DNA from: an uncultured Amaricoccus sp.
GTDB lineage: Bacteria; Pseudomonadota; Alphaproteobacteria; Rhodobacterales; Rhodobacteraceae
Direction of reading: 5' to 3'
DNA length: 8,153 nt
Assembly: GCF_937858865.1 (NCBI RefSeq)
Contig: NZ_CALLYO010000138.1
Coordinates: 1-8,153 of the forward strand
Made by a program: the position numbers and the translations under genes. Positions 1 through 5,641 of this stretch are shown here, piece after piece; the first letter of the stretch is position 1; each line of letters opens with the position of its first letter. The notes under the pieces were generated by a model. It ran no database searches and was not told the origin of the DNA. It worked only from the letters and a program-made list of their open reading frames with translations.

Positions 1-8
1 CTCCTTCT
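1..8 (-). promoter_or_regulatory. Shine-Dalgarno sequence of a gene beyond the left edge
   Basis: Read on the minus strand, the window ends in AGAAGGAG, a near-perfect complement to the 3' end of 16S rRNA. No minus-strand start codon follows within the window, so the start should lie a few bases outside it. In a standard spc cluster the gene after rpmD is rplO (L15), then secY. rplO is therefore the natural guess, but this is inferred from conserved order, not seen. Confidence 0.6.
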
Positions 9-60
9 GCCGGACGCGCCCCACGAGCGACGAATGCGGGCGGCCACGGCGTTTCGATGG

Positions 61-79
61 CTCCCGGCAAGGCCGGGAG
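61..79 (-). other. Perfect 8-bp hairpin between the SnoaL-like gene and the left edge
   Basis: The arms CTCCCGGC and GCCGGGAG pair perfectly around a 3-base loop. On the minus strand the hairpin is followed by CCATCGAAAC rather than a T run, so it is a poor intrinsic terminator. It lies 40 bases past the stop of the SnoaL-like gene and just after the candidate promoter at 88-115, so it would sit near the 5' end of that transcript. It may be a weak terminator for the first gene or a stabilising leader hairpin for the next. Confidence 0.45.
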
Positions 80-87
80 AGCGGCCC

Positions 88-115
88 GATATACCGAAGC
101 GCGGCAGGAGCGCAA
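88..115 (-). promoter_or_regulatory. Candidate promoter for the gene beyond the left edge
   Basis: On the minus strand TTGCGC (110-115) and TATATC (88-93) are separated by 16 bases. The -35 matches the sigma-70 consensus at 3 of 6 positions and the -10 at 4 of 6. Its TTGC start resembles the better promoter before rpmC. It would give a leader of roughly 80 bases ending in the Shine-Dalgarno sequence at the window edge. It begins only 4 bases after the stop codon of the SnoaL-like gene. Confidence 0.4.
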
Positions 116-119
116 GGGG

Positions 120-578
120 CTACGGCCCCGGGGGGGCGTCCATGTTCCACATGTCCTGCGCCATGCGCCAGACGCCGTCGGCTTGCTTCTTCCAGACGAC
201 GAGGGCCTTGCCGCCCGCCGTCGCGGCGCCGCCGCCCTCGGTGGGCACGGTGACGGACCAGGTGCCGGTCTCGATCATCGTGTCGTCTCCGACCATGTCG
301 ACGGCGACGAGGCCGAGCTCGAGATCGCGGAAGCCGGCGTCGAAGGCCTGCTGCCAGTAGTCGGCTATGGCGTCGCGCCCCTCGACGATCGGCGCGCCGT
401 CGGGGAGCAGCCGTGCGTCCTCGGTGAAGGCCATCTCGGCCGCCCTGGCACCGTCACCGGTGGCGAAGGCCTGCTCCCAGAGCGCCTGGGCCGCGACGAT
501 CGGGCCGTCGTCGGCCTGGACCGGAACCGGCGCGAGGAGGAGGGCCGCCGCCGCGGCGAGCCGGCAGACTGTACGCAT
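120..578 (-). CDS. Exported SnoaL/DUF4440-like small protein
   Basis: This 152-residue protein is probably exported and resembles the DUF4440/SnoaL-like fold (NTF2 superfamily cone). Residues 1-22 look like a Sec signal peptide: Arg residues at positions 2 and 6, a hydrophobic Ala/Leu core and a VQA cleavage site before DDGP. The mature part shows the usual features of the group: LWEQAFATGD near the first helix, FTEDARLLPDGAPIVEG in the middle, and GKALVVWKK with a C-terminal VWRMAQDMWN strand. Members bind small molecules or act as isomerase-like enzymes, but no substrate can be named. The ATG at 578 was chosen because GGGGGAAG lies 5 bases upstream and the signal peptide begins there; the frame stays open to 689, but that extension is non-conserved in character. 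The gene lies 179 bases after rpmD, where rplO is expected. It has no known ribosomal role and probably has its own promoter. Confidence 0.82.
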   Translation of the reverse strand: MRTVCRLAAAAALLLAPVPVQADDGPIVAAQALWEQAFATGDGARAAEMAFTEDARLLPDGAPIVEGRDAIADYWQQAFDAGFRDLELGLVAVDMVGDDTMIETGTWSVTVPTEGGGAATAGGKALVVWKKQADGVWRMAQDMWNMDAPPGP

Positions 579-679
579 GATGTCTTCCCCCCGTTGCGGC
601 GGACGGCTCGATCCTCCGTTCGCCGTTCTCGCGGCCGCGGGGCCCGCCGCAGATGGCGGCAGATCCGCGCCGCCCGCAC

Positions 680-688
680 AGCATAGCA
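680..688 (-). promoter_or_regulatory. Extended -10 promoter for the SnoaL-like gene
   Basis: On the minus strand the sequence reads TGC-TATGCT, an extended -10 element (TGN plus a hexamer matching TATAAT at 4 of 6). No good -35 is present at normal spacing, since that region falls inside a GC-rich hairpin. The predicted leader is about 95 bases. The surrounding 12 bases (679-690) match those before the Uma2 gene at 11 positions. Confidence 0.45.
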
Positions 689-692
689 CGAA

Positions 693-723
693 TGGACGCC
701 AGCGGGGGTGCCGCCGGCGTCCA
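693..723 (-). terminator. Strong hairpin after rpmD, possible weak terminator
   Basis: On the minus strand TGGACGCC pairs with GGCGTCCA, and an inner GCGG pairs with CCGC. A G-U pair joins the two helices, giving a 13-bp stem with a 5-base loop. It starts 34 bases past the rpmD stop. The bases after it are TTCGTGCTAT, so the T run of a classical intrinsic terminator is missing. It may end or weaken transcription of the rpmC-rpmD unit, or protect its 3' end. It overlaps the region where a -35 element for the next gene would lie. Confidence 0.5.
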
Positions 724-757
724 GGGGAAGATCAACCCGCGACCAGGGCGGGAGCGC

Positions 758-946
758 TCAGCCGCGCTCCTCGACGATGGTCACGAGGTGCGGGATCGCC
801 GCCACCATGCCGCGGATCGACGGCGTGTCGGGCAGCTCGCGCGTGCGGTGCATCTTGTTCAGCCCGAGGCCGACCAGCGTCTGGCGCTGCACGGCGGGGC
901 GGCGGATCGGCGAGCCGATCTGCTTGACGACGATGGTCTTCGCCAT
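758..946 (-). CDS. rpmD: Large ribosomal subunit protein L30 (uL30)
   Basis: L30 is a small 50S protein that binds 23S rRNA. The 62-residue product is full length. It begins [14 protein letters not shown] and contains the family core [16 protein letters not shown] at residues 23-38, followed by DTPSIRGM and a final HLVTIVEE strand. The start lies 2 bases after the rpsE stop, with GGAGG 7 bases upstream inside rpsE, so translation is probably coupled to S5. It is the last ribosomal gene visible. In most bacteria rplO (L15) follows at once, but here a hairpin and an exported-protein gene come next. The 62-residue length and sequence style fit Rhodobacterales. Confidence 0.98.
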   Translation of the reverse strand: MAKTIVVKQIGSPIRRPAVQRQTLVGLGLNKMHRTRELPDTPSIRGMVAAIPHLVTIVEERG

Positions 947-948
947 GC

Positions 949-1533
949 TCAGGCCTCCGCCGACGCTTCGGGGGCGGCCTCGGCCGGGGCGTCGGGCGCC
1001 TTCGGCAGGATGTCGGCCACCTTCTTGCCGCGGCGCTGCGCGACGAGGCGCGGGCTCTGCTCCTGCTGCAGGCCGTCGACGGTGGCGCGGATCATGTTGT
1101 AGGGGTTCTGGCTCCCCAGCGACTTCGCCACCACGTCGTGCACGCCGAGCATCTCGAAGACGGCGCGCATCGGGCCGCCGGCGATGATGCCGGTGCCGGC
1201 GGGCGCTGAGCGCATCACGACCTTGCCGGCGCCGTGGCGGCCGTTGGCGTCGTGGTGCAGCGTCCGGCCCTCGCGCAGCGGCACGCGGATCATCTGCCGC
1301 TTGGCCTGCTCGGTCGCCTTGCGGATCGCCTCGGGCACCTCGCGGGCCTTGCCCTTGCCGTAGCCGACGCGGCCCTTCTGGTCGCCGACGACGACGAGCG
1401 CGGCGAAGCCGAAGCGCTTGCCGCCCTTCACCGTCTTCGACACGCGGTTGATCGCCACCAGCCGGTCGGCGAATTCGGGGGTCTCGTCGCGGTCGCGGCG
1501 GTCGCGGCGCTCTCCCCTCGGTTCTCTGGCCAT
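949..1533 (-). CDS. rpsE: Small ribosomal subunit protein S5 (uS5)
   Basis: S5 is a 30S protein needed for decoding accuracy and for shaping the 530 loop and helix 34 region. The 194-residue product has a charged, disordered N-terminus (residues 1-20, rich in Arg and Asp). The N-terminal RNA-binding domain contains [10 protein letters not shown] at residues 31-40, the loop where spectinomycin-resistance changes occur in other bacteria; here it is wild type. [17 protein letters not shown] and the C-terminal [13 protein letters not shown] and [12 protein letters not shown] motifs follow. An Ala/Pro/Glu-rich tail extends past the conserved KVADILPK, making the protein longer than the E. coli form. 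GGAGGG lies 6 bases before the ATG, in the 11-base gap after rplR. Confidence 0.99.
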   Translation of the reverse strand: MAREPRGERRDRRDRDETPEFADRLVAINRVSKTVKGGKRFGFAALVVVGDQKGRVGYGKGKAREVPEAIRKATEQAKRQMIRVPLREGRTLHHDANGRHGAGKVVMRSAPAGTGIIAGGPMRAVFEMLGVHDVVAKSLGSQNPYNMIRATVDGLQQEQSPRLVAQRRGKKVADILPKAPDAPAEAAPEASAEA

Positions 1534-1544
1534 CTCGAGCCCTC

Positions 1545-1904
1545 CTAGAACTTCAGGCCGCCCTCGCGGGCGGCGTCCGCAAGGGCCTTGACCTTGCCGT
1601 GGAAGAGGAAGCCGCCGCGGTCGAAGTAGACCTCCTCGACGCCCGCGGCCTTCGCCCGCGCGGCGATCTCGGCCCCGACCTTCGCGGCCGCTTCCTTGTT
1701 GTTCTTGCCCTTGAGGCCCAGCTCCTTCTCCAGCGTCGAGGCGGCGGCCAGGGTGCGGCCCTGGACGTCGTCGATGAGCTGGACGGAGATGTTCTTCGAG
1801 GACCGGTGCACGGAGAGACGCGGACGTTCGCCCGCCATCTTCCGCAGCTTGTTCCGGACGCGCTGGCGGCGCTTCTGGAACAACTCTCTCTTGCTGTTCG
1901 CCAT
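1545..1904 (-). CDS. rplR: Large ribosomal subunit protein L18 (uL18)
   Basis: L18 binds 5S rRNA with L5 and helps dock it in the central protuberance of the 50S subunit. The 119-residue product shows the basic N-terminal segment ([17 protein letters not shown]), then [20 protein letters not shown] and [28 protein letters not shown], the family's usual C-terminus. The ATG at 1904 was chosen because it gives the standard MANSKRE start. The reading frame stays open further upstream into rplF, but that part is an out-of-frame reading of L6. AAGGGG lies about 11 bases upstream, overlapping the rplF stop. The gap to rplF is 14 bases, so both are in one transcript. Confidence 0.98.
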   Translation of the reverse strand: MANSKRELFQKRRQRVRNKLRKMAGERPRLSVHRSSKNISVQLIDDVQGRTLAAASTLEKELGLKGKNNKEAAAKVGAEIAARAKAAGVEEVYFDRGGFLFHGKVKALADAAREGGLKF

Positions 1905-1918
1905 GAGTGTCGCGCCCC

Positions 1919-2452
1919 TTACTTCTTCTTGCCTTCCTTGCGGAAGATGAACTCGTCCTTGTACTTGATGCCCTTGCCCTTGTAGGGCTCGGGCTTGCGC
2001 CACTCGCGGATGTTGGCCGCGACCTGGCCGACGACCTGCTGGTCGATGCCCTCGACGATGATCTCGGTGGGCTTCGGCGTGGTGATGGTGACGTCCTCCG
2101 GGATCGCGAAGTCGACGTCGTGGCTGTAGCCGAGCGAGAGCTTCAGGACCTTGCCCTGGACCGCGGCGCGGTAGCCGACGCCGGTGATCTCCATCTCCTT
2201 CTTGAAGCCGGTGGTGACGCCGGCGACCAGGTTCGCGACCTGGGTGCGCGACATGCCCCACTGCTGGCGCGCGCGCTTGGAGAGCCCGCGCGGCTTCACG
2301 GAGACGGCGCCCTCGTCGACCGAGAGCGTGACGTCGTCGGTGGCGGTGAAGGAACGGCTGCCCTTCGGGCCCTTCACCTCGATGGTCTGCCCCGAGAGGG
2401 TGGCGGTGACGCCCTTCGGCAGCTCGACCGGCCTCTTTCCGATGCGAGACAT
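1919..2452 (-). CDS. rplF: Large ribosomal subunit protein L6 (uL6)
   Basis: L6 binds 23S rRNA near the sarcin-ricin loop and the factor-binding site of the 50S subunit. The product is 177 residues, the same length as the E. coli protein. It starts [15 protein letters not shown] and ends with the conserved segment [16 protein letters not shown], which is followed by the Lys-rich tail EGKKK. Two similar alpha/beta domains make up the family fold. The ATG at 2452 was chosen because it gives the standard start and has a strong GAGGAGGGAAGG just upstream; an open extension to 2518 overlaps rpsH and is not needed. The gap after rpsH is 10 bases. Confidence 0.99.
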   Translation of the reverse strand: MSRIGKRPVELPKGVTATLSGQTIEVKGPKGSRSFTATDDVTLSVDEGAVSVKPRGLSKRARQQWGMSRTQVANLVAGVTTGFKKEMEITGVGYRAAVQGKVLKLSLGYSHDVDFAIPEDVTITTPKPTEIIVEGIDQQVVGQVAANIREWRKPEPYKGKGIKYKDEFIFRKEGKKK

Positions 2453-2462
2453 CCTTCCCTCC

Positions 2463-2858
2463 TCAGAACACGGTGCAGAGGACCTCACCGCCGACGTTGG
2501 CGGTGCGGGCCTGGGCATCGGACATCACGCCCTGCGGCGTCGAGACGATGGCGACCCCGAGGCCCTGGCGGACCTGCGGCATCTCCTTGACGCCGGTGTA
2601 GACGCGGCGGCCGGGGGTCGAGACGCGGCGAAGCTCGCGGATCACCGGCTGGCCGTCGAAGTACTTGAGCGAGATCTCGATCTCGGGGTGGCCGTCCTGG
2701 GTCACCTCCTCGTAGCCGCGGATGTAGCCCTCGGCCTGCAGCACGTCGAGGACCCACTTGCGGATCTTCGAGGCGGGGGTGCGGACGGTGGACTTGCCGC
2801 GCAGCGAGGCGTTGCGGATGCGGGCGAGCATGTCGCCCAGGGGATCGTTCATCGACAT
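2463..2858 (-). CDS. rpsH: Small ribosomal subunit protein S8 (uS8)
   Basis: S8 binds helix 21 of 16S rRNA early in 30S assembly. In E. coli it also represses the spc operon by binding the mRNA at the start of rplE. The 131-residue product begins [17 protein letters not shown], the typical start. The C-terminal domain contains the conserved segments [10 protein letters not shown] and [16 protein letters not shown], ending [16 protein letters not shown] precedes the first ATG; an ATG two codons later would remove only MS. The gap to rpsN is 10 bases. See the rplE entry on whether the E. coli S8 feedback site could exist here. Confidence 0.99.
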   Translation of the reverse strand: MSMNDPLGDMLARIRNASLRGKSTVRTPASKIRKWVLDVLQAEGYIRGYEEVTQDGHPEIEISLKYFDGQPVIRELRRVSTPGRRVYTGVKEMPQVRQGLGVAIVSTPQGVMSDAQARTANVGGEVLCTVF

Positions 2859-2868
2859 GCGCGCCCCC

Positions 2869-3174
2869 TTACCAGCTCGACTTGACCATGCCCGGGATCT
2901 GGCCCTTGGAGGCCAGGTCGCGGAGCGCGATGCGCGACATGCGGAGCTTGCGGTAGTAGGACCGCGGCCGGCCGGTCACCTCGCAGCGGTTGTGCAGCCG
3001 CGTGGCCGAGGAGTTGCGGGGGAGCTCCGCCAGCTTCAGGCGCGCCTTGAAGCGCTCCTCCATCGGCAGGCTCTCGTTCTTCGCCGTCTCCTTGAGCGCG
3101 GCGCGCCGGGCCGCGTACTTCGCCACCAGGGCCTGGCGCTTCTTCTGGCGCTCGATCATGCTGATTTTTGCCAT
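2869..3174 (-). CDS. rpsN: Small ribosomal subunit protein S14, zinc-independent form (uS14)
   Basis: S14 is a 30S head protein that joins late in assembly, near S3 and S10. The 101-residue product is the long form. It has a basic N-terminal region (residues 1-50), the conserved [20 protein letters not shown] segment and the terminal [11 protein letters not shown]. Only one Cys is present, so the two CxxC zinc motifs of the short form are absent and the protein should not need zinc. GGGAGAG lies just before the ATG in the 17-base gap after rplE. Confidence 0.99.
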   Translation of the reverse strand: MAKISMIERQKKRQALVAKYAARRAALKETAKNESLPMEERFKARLKLAELPRNSSATRLHNRCEVTGRPRSYYRKLRMSRIALRDLASKGQIPGMVKSSW

Positions 3175-3191
3175 ATCTCTCTCTCCCGCGC

Positions 3192-3743
3192 TCAGGCCGT
3201 GAAGGGCAGGTTGAAATGCTTCAACAGCGCCTTCGCCTCGGCGTCGGTCTTGGCCGTGGTGCAGATGACGATGTCCATGCCCCAGACCTGCTCGATCTTG
3301 TCGAAGTCGATCTCGGGGAAGACGATGTGCTCCTTGAGCCCCATGGCGTAGTTGCCGCGGCCGTCGAAGCTCTTCGGGTTCGTGCCGCGGAAGTCGCGCA
3401 CGCGCGGCAGCGCCACGGTGATCAGCCGGTCGAGGAACTCGTACATCCGGTCGCGGCGCAGCGTCACCTTGGCGCCGATCGGCATCTCCTCGCGGACCTT
3501 GAAGCCGGCGATCGACTGCTTGGCCTTGGTGACGACCGGCTTCTGGCCGGCGATCTGGCCGAGGTCCGCCGCGGCGGCGCGCACCTTCTTGGTGTCGGAG
3601 ACCGCCTCGCCGACCCCCATGTTCAGCACGATCTTGTCGAGCCGCGGGATCTGCATGTCGTTCTTGTAGCCGAACTCCTCCTTGAGCGCGGCGCGGATCT
3701 TCTCCCGGTACTGCTGCTTCAGCCGGGGCGTATAGTCAGCCAT
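3192..3743 (-). CDS. rplE: Large ribosomal subunit protein L5 (uL5)
   Basis: L5 binds 5S rRNA and forms part of the central protuberance of the 50S subunit, touching P-site tRNA. The 183-residue product is close to the E. coli length. Visible family segments are [17 protein letters not shown] near residues 32-48, [32 protein letters not shown], and the C-terminal [20 protein letters not shown]. The ATG at 3743 gives the normal start and is preceded by GGGGGAGA. It lies inside the end of rplX, with an 8-base overlap, which favours coupled translation. In E. coli the S8 feedback site covers the rplX-rplE gap and the start of rplE; no such gap exists here, so that mechanism cannot be assumed. 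Confidence 0.99.
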   Translation of the reverse strand: MADYTPRLKQQYREKIRAALKEEFGYKNDMQIPRLDKIVLNMGVGEAVSDTKKVRAAAADLGQIAGQKPVVTKAKQSIAGFKVREEMPIGAKVTLRRDRMYEFLDRLITVALPRVRDFRGTNPKSFDGRGNYAMGLKEHIVFPEIDFDKIEQVWGMDIVICTTAKTDAEAKALLKHFNLPFTA

Positions 3744-4050
3744 TGATCGTCTCCCCCGACTTCTTGGCGTAGCGCACCTTCTTGCCGTCCTCGAAGCGGA
3801 AGCCAACGCGGGTCGCCTCGCCGGTCTTCGGGTCGACGAGCGCGAGGTTCGAGAGCTCGATCGGCAGCTCCTTGGCGATGCGGCCGCCCTGGCTCGACTG
3901 GGTCTGCTTGGTGTGGCGGATGGCGACGTTCACGCCCGAGACGACCGCCTTGTTGTCCTTGGGCAGGACGCGGGTGATGTCGCCCTTCTTGCCCTTGTCG
4001 CGTCCGGCGAGCACGACGACCTTGTCGCCCTTCCTGAGCTTGGCGGCCAT
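3736..4050 (-). CDS. rplX: Large ribosomal subunit protein L24 (uL24)
   Basis: L24 is one of the two assembly-initiating proteins of the 50S subunit and lies near the exit of the peptide tunnel. The 104-residue product has a KOW motif at about residues 7-34 ([20 protein letters not shown]), then [18 protein letters not shown] and the C-terminal [20 protein letters not shown] segment typical of alphaproteobacteria. The ATG at 4050 shares its first base with the end of the rplN stop codon (TGATG). The upstream open frame to 4359 is only an alternative frame of rplN. The 3' end overlaps rplE by 8 bases. Confidence 0.99.
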   Translation of the reverse strand: MAAKLRKGDKVVVLAGRDKGKKGDITRVLPKDNKAVVSGVNVAIRHTKQTQSSQGGRIAKELPIELSNLALVDPKTGEATRVGFRFEDGKKVRYAKKSGETING

Positions 4051-4418
4051 CAGAGCACCTCCGGGGCGAGCGAGATGATCTTCATGAAGTTCTTCGAGCG
4101 GAGCTCGCGCACCACCGGGCCGAAGATGCGGGTGCCGATCGGCTCGTTCTGGTTGTTGAGGATCACCGCCGCGTTGCGGTCGAAGCGGATGGCGGTGCCG
4201 TCCTCGCGGCGGACTTCCTTGGCGGTGCGCACGACGACGGCCTTGCGCACGTCGCCCTTCTTCACGCGGCCGCGCGGGATCGCTTCCTTCACCGACACCA
4301 CGATGATGTCGCCGACGGAGGCGTAGCGGCGATGCGAGCCACCGAGGACCTTGATGCACTGAACCCGGCGGGCGCCGGAATTGTCAGCGACATCCAGATT
4401 GGTCTGCATCTGGATCAT
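4050..4418 (-). CDS. rplN: Large ribosomal subunit protein L14 (uL14)
   Basis: L14 is a 50S protein at the subunit interface; it takes part in bridges to 16S rRNA and binds the silencing factor RsfS in other bacteria. The 122-residue product closely follows the E. coli sequence: [40 protein letters not shown], then [14 protein letters not shown] and the terminal [17 protein letters not shown] lies 7 bases before the ATG. It follows rpsQ after a 52-base gap, the longest gap inside the rpmC-rpmD unit. This gap is the classical S10/spc operon boundary in E. coli, yet no convincing promoter is seen in it here. Confidence 0.99.
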   Translation of the reverse strand: MIQMQTNLDVADNSGARRVQCIKVLGGSHRRYASVGDIIVVSVKEAIPRGRVKKGDVRKAVVVRTAKEVRREDGTAIRFDRNAAVILNNQNEPIGTRIFGPVVRELRSKNFMKIISLAPEVL

Positions 4419-4435
4419 TGGGCTACTCCCGACCT

Positions 4436-4452
4436 GCGGGAACCGGTCCCGC
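4436..4452 (-). other. Small hairpin in the rpsQ-rplN gap
   Basis: On the minus strand GCGGGA pairs with TCCCGC around the 5-base loop CCGGT. There is no T run after it, so it should not terminate transcription. It ends about 17 bases before the rplN start and just upstream of its Shine-Dalgarno sequence, so it may affect RNA processing or L14 translation. Such short GC-rich hairpins can arise by chance at this base composition. Confidence 0.35.
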
Positions 4453-4470
4453 GGTTTCGACGAAGCTGGA

Positions 4471-4716
4471 TCAGGCCTCGGCGGCTTGTGCCGTCAAGAC
4501 CGTCCAGCGCTTGGTCTTCGAGATCGGCGCGCATTCGACGATGCGAACGGTGTCGCCGACCTTGAACTTGTTCTCCGCGTCGTGCGCGCGGTACTTCTTC
4601 GACTTGCGCACGGTCTTCTTCATCATCGGGTGCGTGAAGCGGCGCTCGACCAGGACAGTGATCGTCTGGTCGTTCTTGTCGCTGGTCACGGTGCCCTGGA
4701 GGATACGCTTGGGCAT
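4471..4716 (-). CDS. rpsQ: Small ribosomal subunit protein S17 (uS17)
   Basis: S17 is a primary 16S rRNA-binding protein of the 30S body. The 81-residue product has an OB-fold pattern: [23 protein letters not shown], then [21 protein letters not shown] and the conserved [21 protein letters not shown]. The start was set at the ATG at 4716, one base after the rpmC stop (TGACATG), with GGAGG 6 bases upstream. An in-frame alternative start at 4743 lies inside rpmC and would add a non-family Arg-rich leader. Coupling to rpmC is likely. Confidence 0.99.
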   Translation of the reverse strand: MPKRILQGTVTSDKNDQTITVLVERRFTHPMMKKTVRKSKKYRAHDAENKFKVGDTVRIVECAPISKTKRWTVLTAQAAEA

Positions 4717-4717
4717 G

Positions 4718-4939
4718 TCAGGCCTCCGCCTTCTGATCGGCACCAGCCGCGGCGGCGGCCTTCTGGTTGAGGATGGTCTTCACCCGGGCGGCGTCGCGGC
4801 GGACGGCCTGCATGCGGGAGGTATTCTCGAGCTGCCCGGTCGCCTTCTGGAAGCGGAGGTTGAAGGCCTCCTTCTTCAGGCTGGCGAGCTGGTCGCGCAA
4901 CTGGTCGGGAGTCTTCTCCCGCAGATCGGCCGCCTTCAT
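4718..4939 (-). CDS. rpmC: Large ribosomal subunit protein L29 (uL29)
   Basis: L29 sits near the peptide tunnel exit beside L23, where trigger factor and SRP dock. The 73-residue product has the typical two long helices: [18 protein letters not shown], then [20 protein letters not shown] and the basic [14 protein letters not shown]. An Ala-rich tail follows. The ATG at 4939 was chosen over an in-frame TTG at 4948: the family starts with MKAADLR-like sequence, and AAAGGA lies 10 bases before the ATG but only one base before the TTG. The gene is normally directly after rplP. Here a terminator, the Uma2 gene and a strong-looking promoter separate the two, so rpmC is probably the first gene of a new transcript. 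Confidence 0.98.
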   Translation of the reverse strand: MKAADLREKTPDQLRDQLASLKKEAFNLRFQKATGQLENTSRMQAVRRDAARVKTILNQKAAAAAGADQKAEA

Positions 4940-5007
4940 TGGCCACAAGTCCTTTCAACATCGCCGGAGAGCCCCGCGAGGGTCACCCTGATTCCGGCGG
5001 AGTCCAT
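4936..5007 (-). other. Possible 23-codon upstream reading frame overlapping the rpmC start
   Basis: In the leader before rpmC an ATG at 5007 opens a 23-codon frame. Its TGA overlaps the rpmC start in the arrangement ATGA. The ATG lies about 12 bases past the -10 element, so it would be near the very 5' end of the transcript, with no Shine-Dalgarno sequence. It could be a coupled leader peptide, or chance in a GC-rich leader. The peptide begins MDSAGIRVT and shows no run of one amino acid that would suggest attenuation. Confidence 0.25.
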
Positions 5008-5018
5008 GGTGAGCGGGC

Positions 5019-5047
5019 CGTATAGGCGCAAAGGCCGGCGGGTGCAA
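5019..5047 (-). promoter_or_regulatory. Sigma-70 type promoter for rpmC and downstream ribosomal genes
   Basis: On the minus strand TTGCAC (5042-5047) and TATACG (5019-5024) are separated by exactly 17 bases. Each hexamer matches the consensus at 4 or more of 6 positions (TTG-C-A type -35 and TATA -10). It lies in the gap between the Uma2 stop (5066) and rpmC (4939) and predicts a leader of about 70 bases. Its presence fits the terminator upstream of Uma2: after that break, eleven ribosomal genes need a new start point. Confidence 0.72.
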
Positions 5048-5060
5048 GGCGATAATCGCC
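5048..5060 (-). promoter_or_regulatory. 13-base palindrome touching the -35 element
   Basis: GGCGATAATCGCC on the plus strand is a perfect inverted repeat with arms of 6 bases around one central base. It ends one base from the -35 hexamer of the rpmC promoter and begins 5 bases after the Uma2 stop. The position suits an operator or activator site. As RNA it could also form a small 5-bp hairpin after Uma2, but no T run follows. No known regulator is recognised. Confidence 0.35.
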
Positions 5061-5065
5061 GCGGC

Positions 5066-5632
5066 TCAAAGCGTTGCGAAGAAGTCGGCGACGACGAGCT
5101 CGATCCCCGGCGGAACGAGGACCAGCCTGGCCTCCTCGCCGACGACCCGTGTCACGATCTCACCATCCTGCGCGTCTCGCGCATGGTGGATTACCCGCCG
5201 CCCCTCCGGATGGACGACGAGGTAGTGCCGGACGGACGCGAGGCGGAAGTAGTCGGCGAGCTTCGCGCCCGCGTCGATGCCCTTGCTGGAGGGCGAGACG
5301 ACCTCCACGACGACGACGGGATCGGCGACCTGCACGACGTCGTTCGGCAGCCTGGGGCCGCACCGGACCAGCGCATCGGGTTCGTAGACGGTGGAGTCGT
5401 CGATGCGCACAGCCATGCCGTCGACGAAGGCTTCGCACCCCGATCGGTGGCCGGCGAGGGCGCGATCGAGCCCCTTCACCACTTCCTTCTTCACCCGCAC
5501 GTGCCCGACGCGCTCCGGGGCCATCGCCACGATCTCGCCGCCAAAGAGCTCGAACCGGCCGGAGGGCTGGCGCATGGCCCACTCGATGAAGGCATCGGCC
5601 GTCATGGCGGCAGGGCGGGGCTGATGGGTCAT
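5066..5632 (-). CDS. Uma2-family PD-(D/E)XK nuclease-like protein (DUF820)
   Basis: The 188-residue product resembles the Uma2/DUF820 family, whose fold is that of restriction-type PD-(D/E)XK nucleases. The expected pattern is present: FELFGGEIVAMAPE at residues 27-40 with Glu28/Glu33, YEPDALV with Asp86, VVVVEVVSPSS with Glu110, a DAGAK segment with Asp120 and Lys124, and HYLVVHPEGR. The likely active-site set is therefore complete. Biological substrates for this family are poorly known, and a nuclease role is inferred from fold alone. Two starts are possible: the ATG at 5632, or the ATG at 5605 which gives the usual MTADAFIEWA beginning. Neither has a well-spaced Shine-Dalgarno sequence. 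The gene lies between rplP and rpmC, which are usually adjacent. It has an upstream terminator and its own extended -10. No transposase or flanking repeats are visible. Confidence 0.87.
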   Translation of the reverse strand: MTHQPRPAAMTADAFIEWAMRQPSGRFELFGGEIVAMAPERVGHVRVKKEVVKGLDRALAGHRSGCEAFVDGMAVRIDDSTVYEPDALVRCGPRLPNDVVQVADPVVVVEVVSPSSKGIDAGAKLADYFRLASVRHYLVVHPEGRRVIHHARDAQDGEIVTRVVGEEARLVLVPPGIELVVADFFATL

Positions 5633-5641
5633 GGCCTTTGC

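Noticed and set aside
57..686. Plus-strand open frame antisense to the SnoaL-like gene
   Set aside because: The translation is rich in Arg, Gly and Ala and has no fold signature, while the minus strand shows a signal peptide, Shine-Dalgarno sequence and family motifs.
579..689. N-terminal extension of the SnoaL-like protein to 689
   Set aside because: It would bury the signal peptide inside the protein and begin at the predicted promoter; the start at 578 has a good Shine-Dalgarno sequence.
4460..4495. TTGACG at the end of rpsQ as a -35 for an rplN promoter
   Set aside because: At 17-18 base spacing the -10 would read about CTGATC or TGATCC, too poor a match to call a promoter.
4717..4743. 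Upstream in-frame start for rpsQ
   Set aside because: It would add an Arg-rich leader not found in S17, and the ATG at 4716 has GGAGG at proper spacing.
4940..4948. Upstream TTG start for rpmC
   Set aside because: The Shine-Dalgarno sequence would be one base from the TTG, and the family starts at the later ATG (4939).
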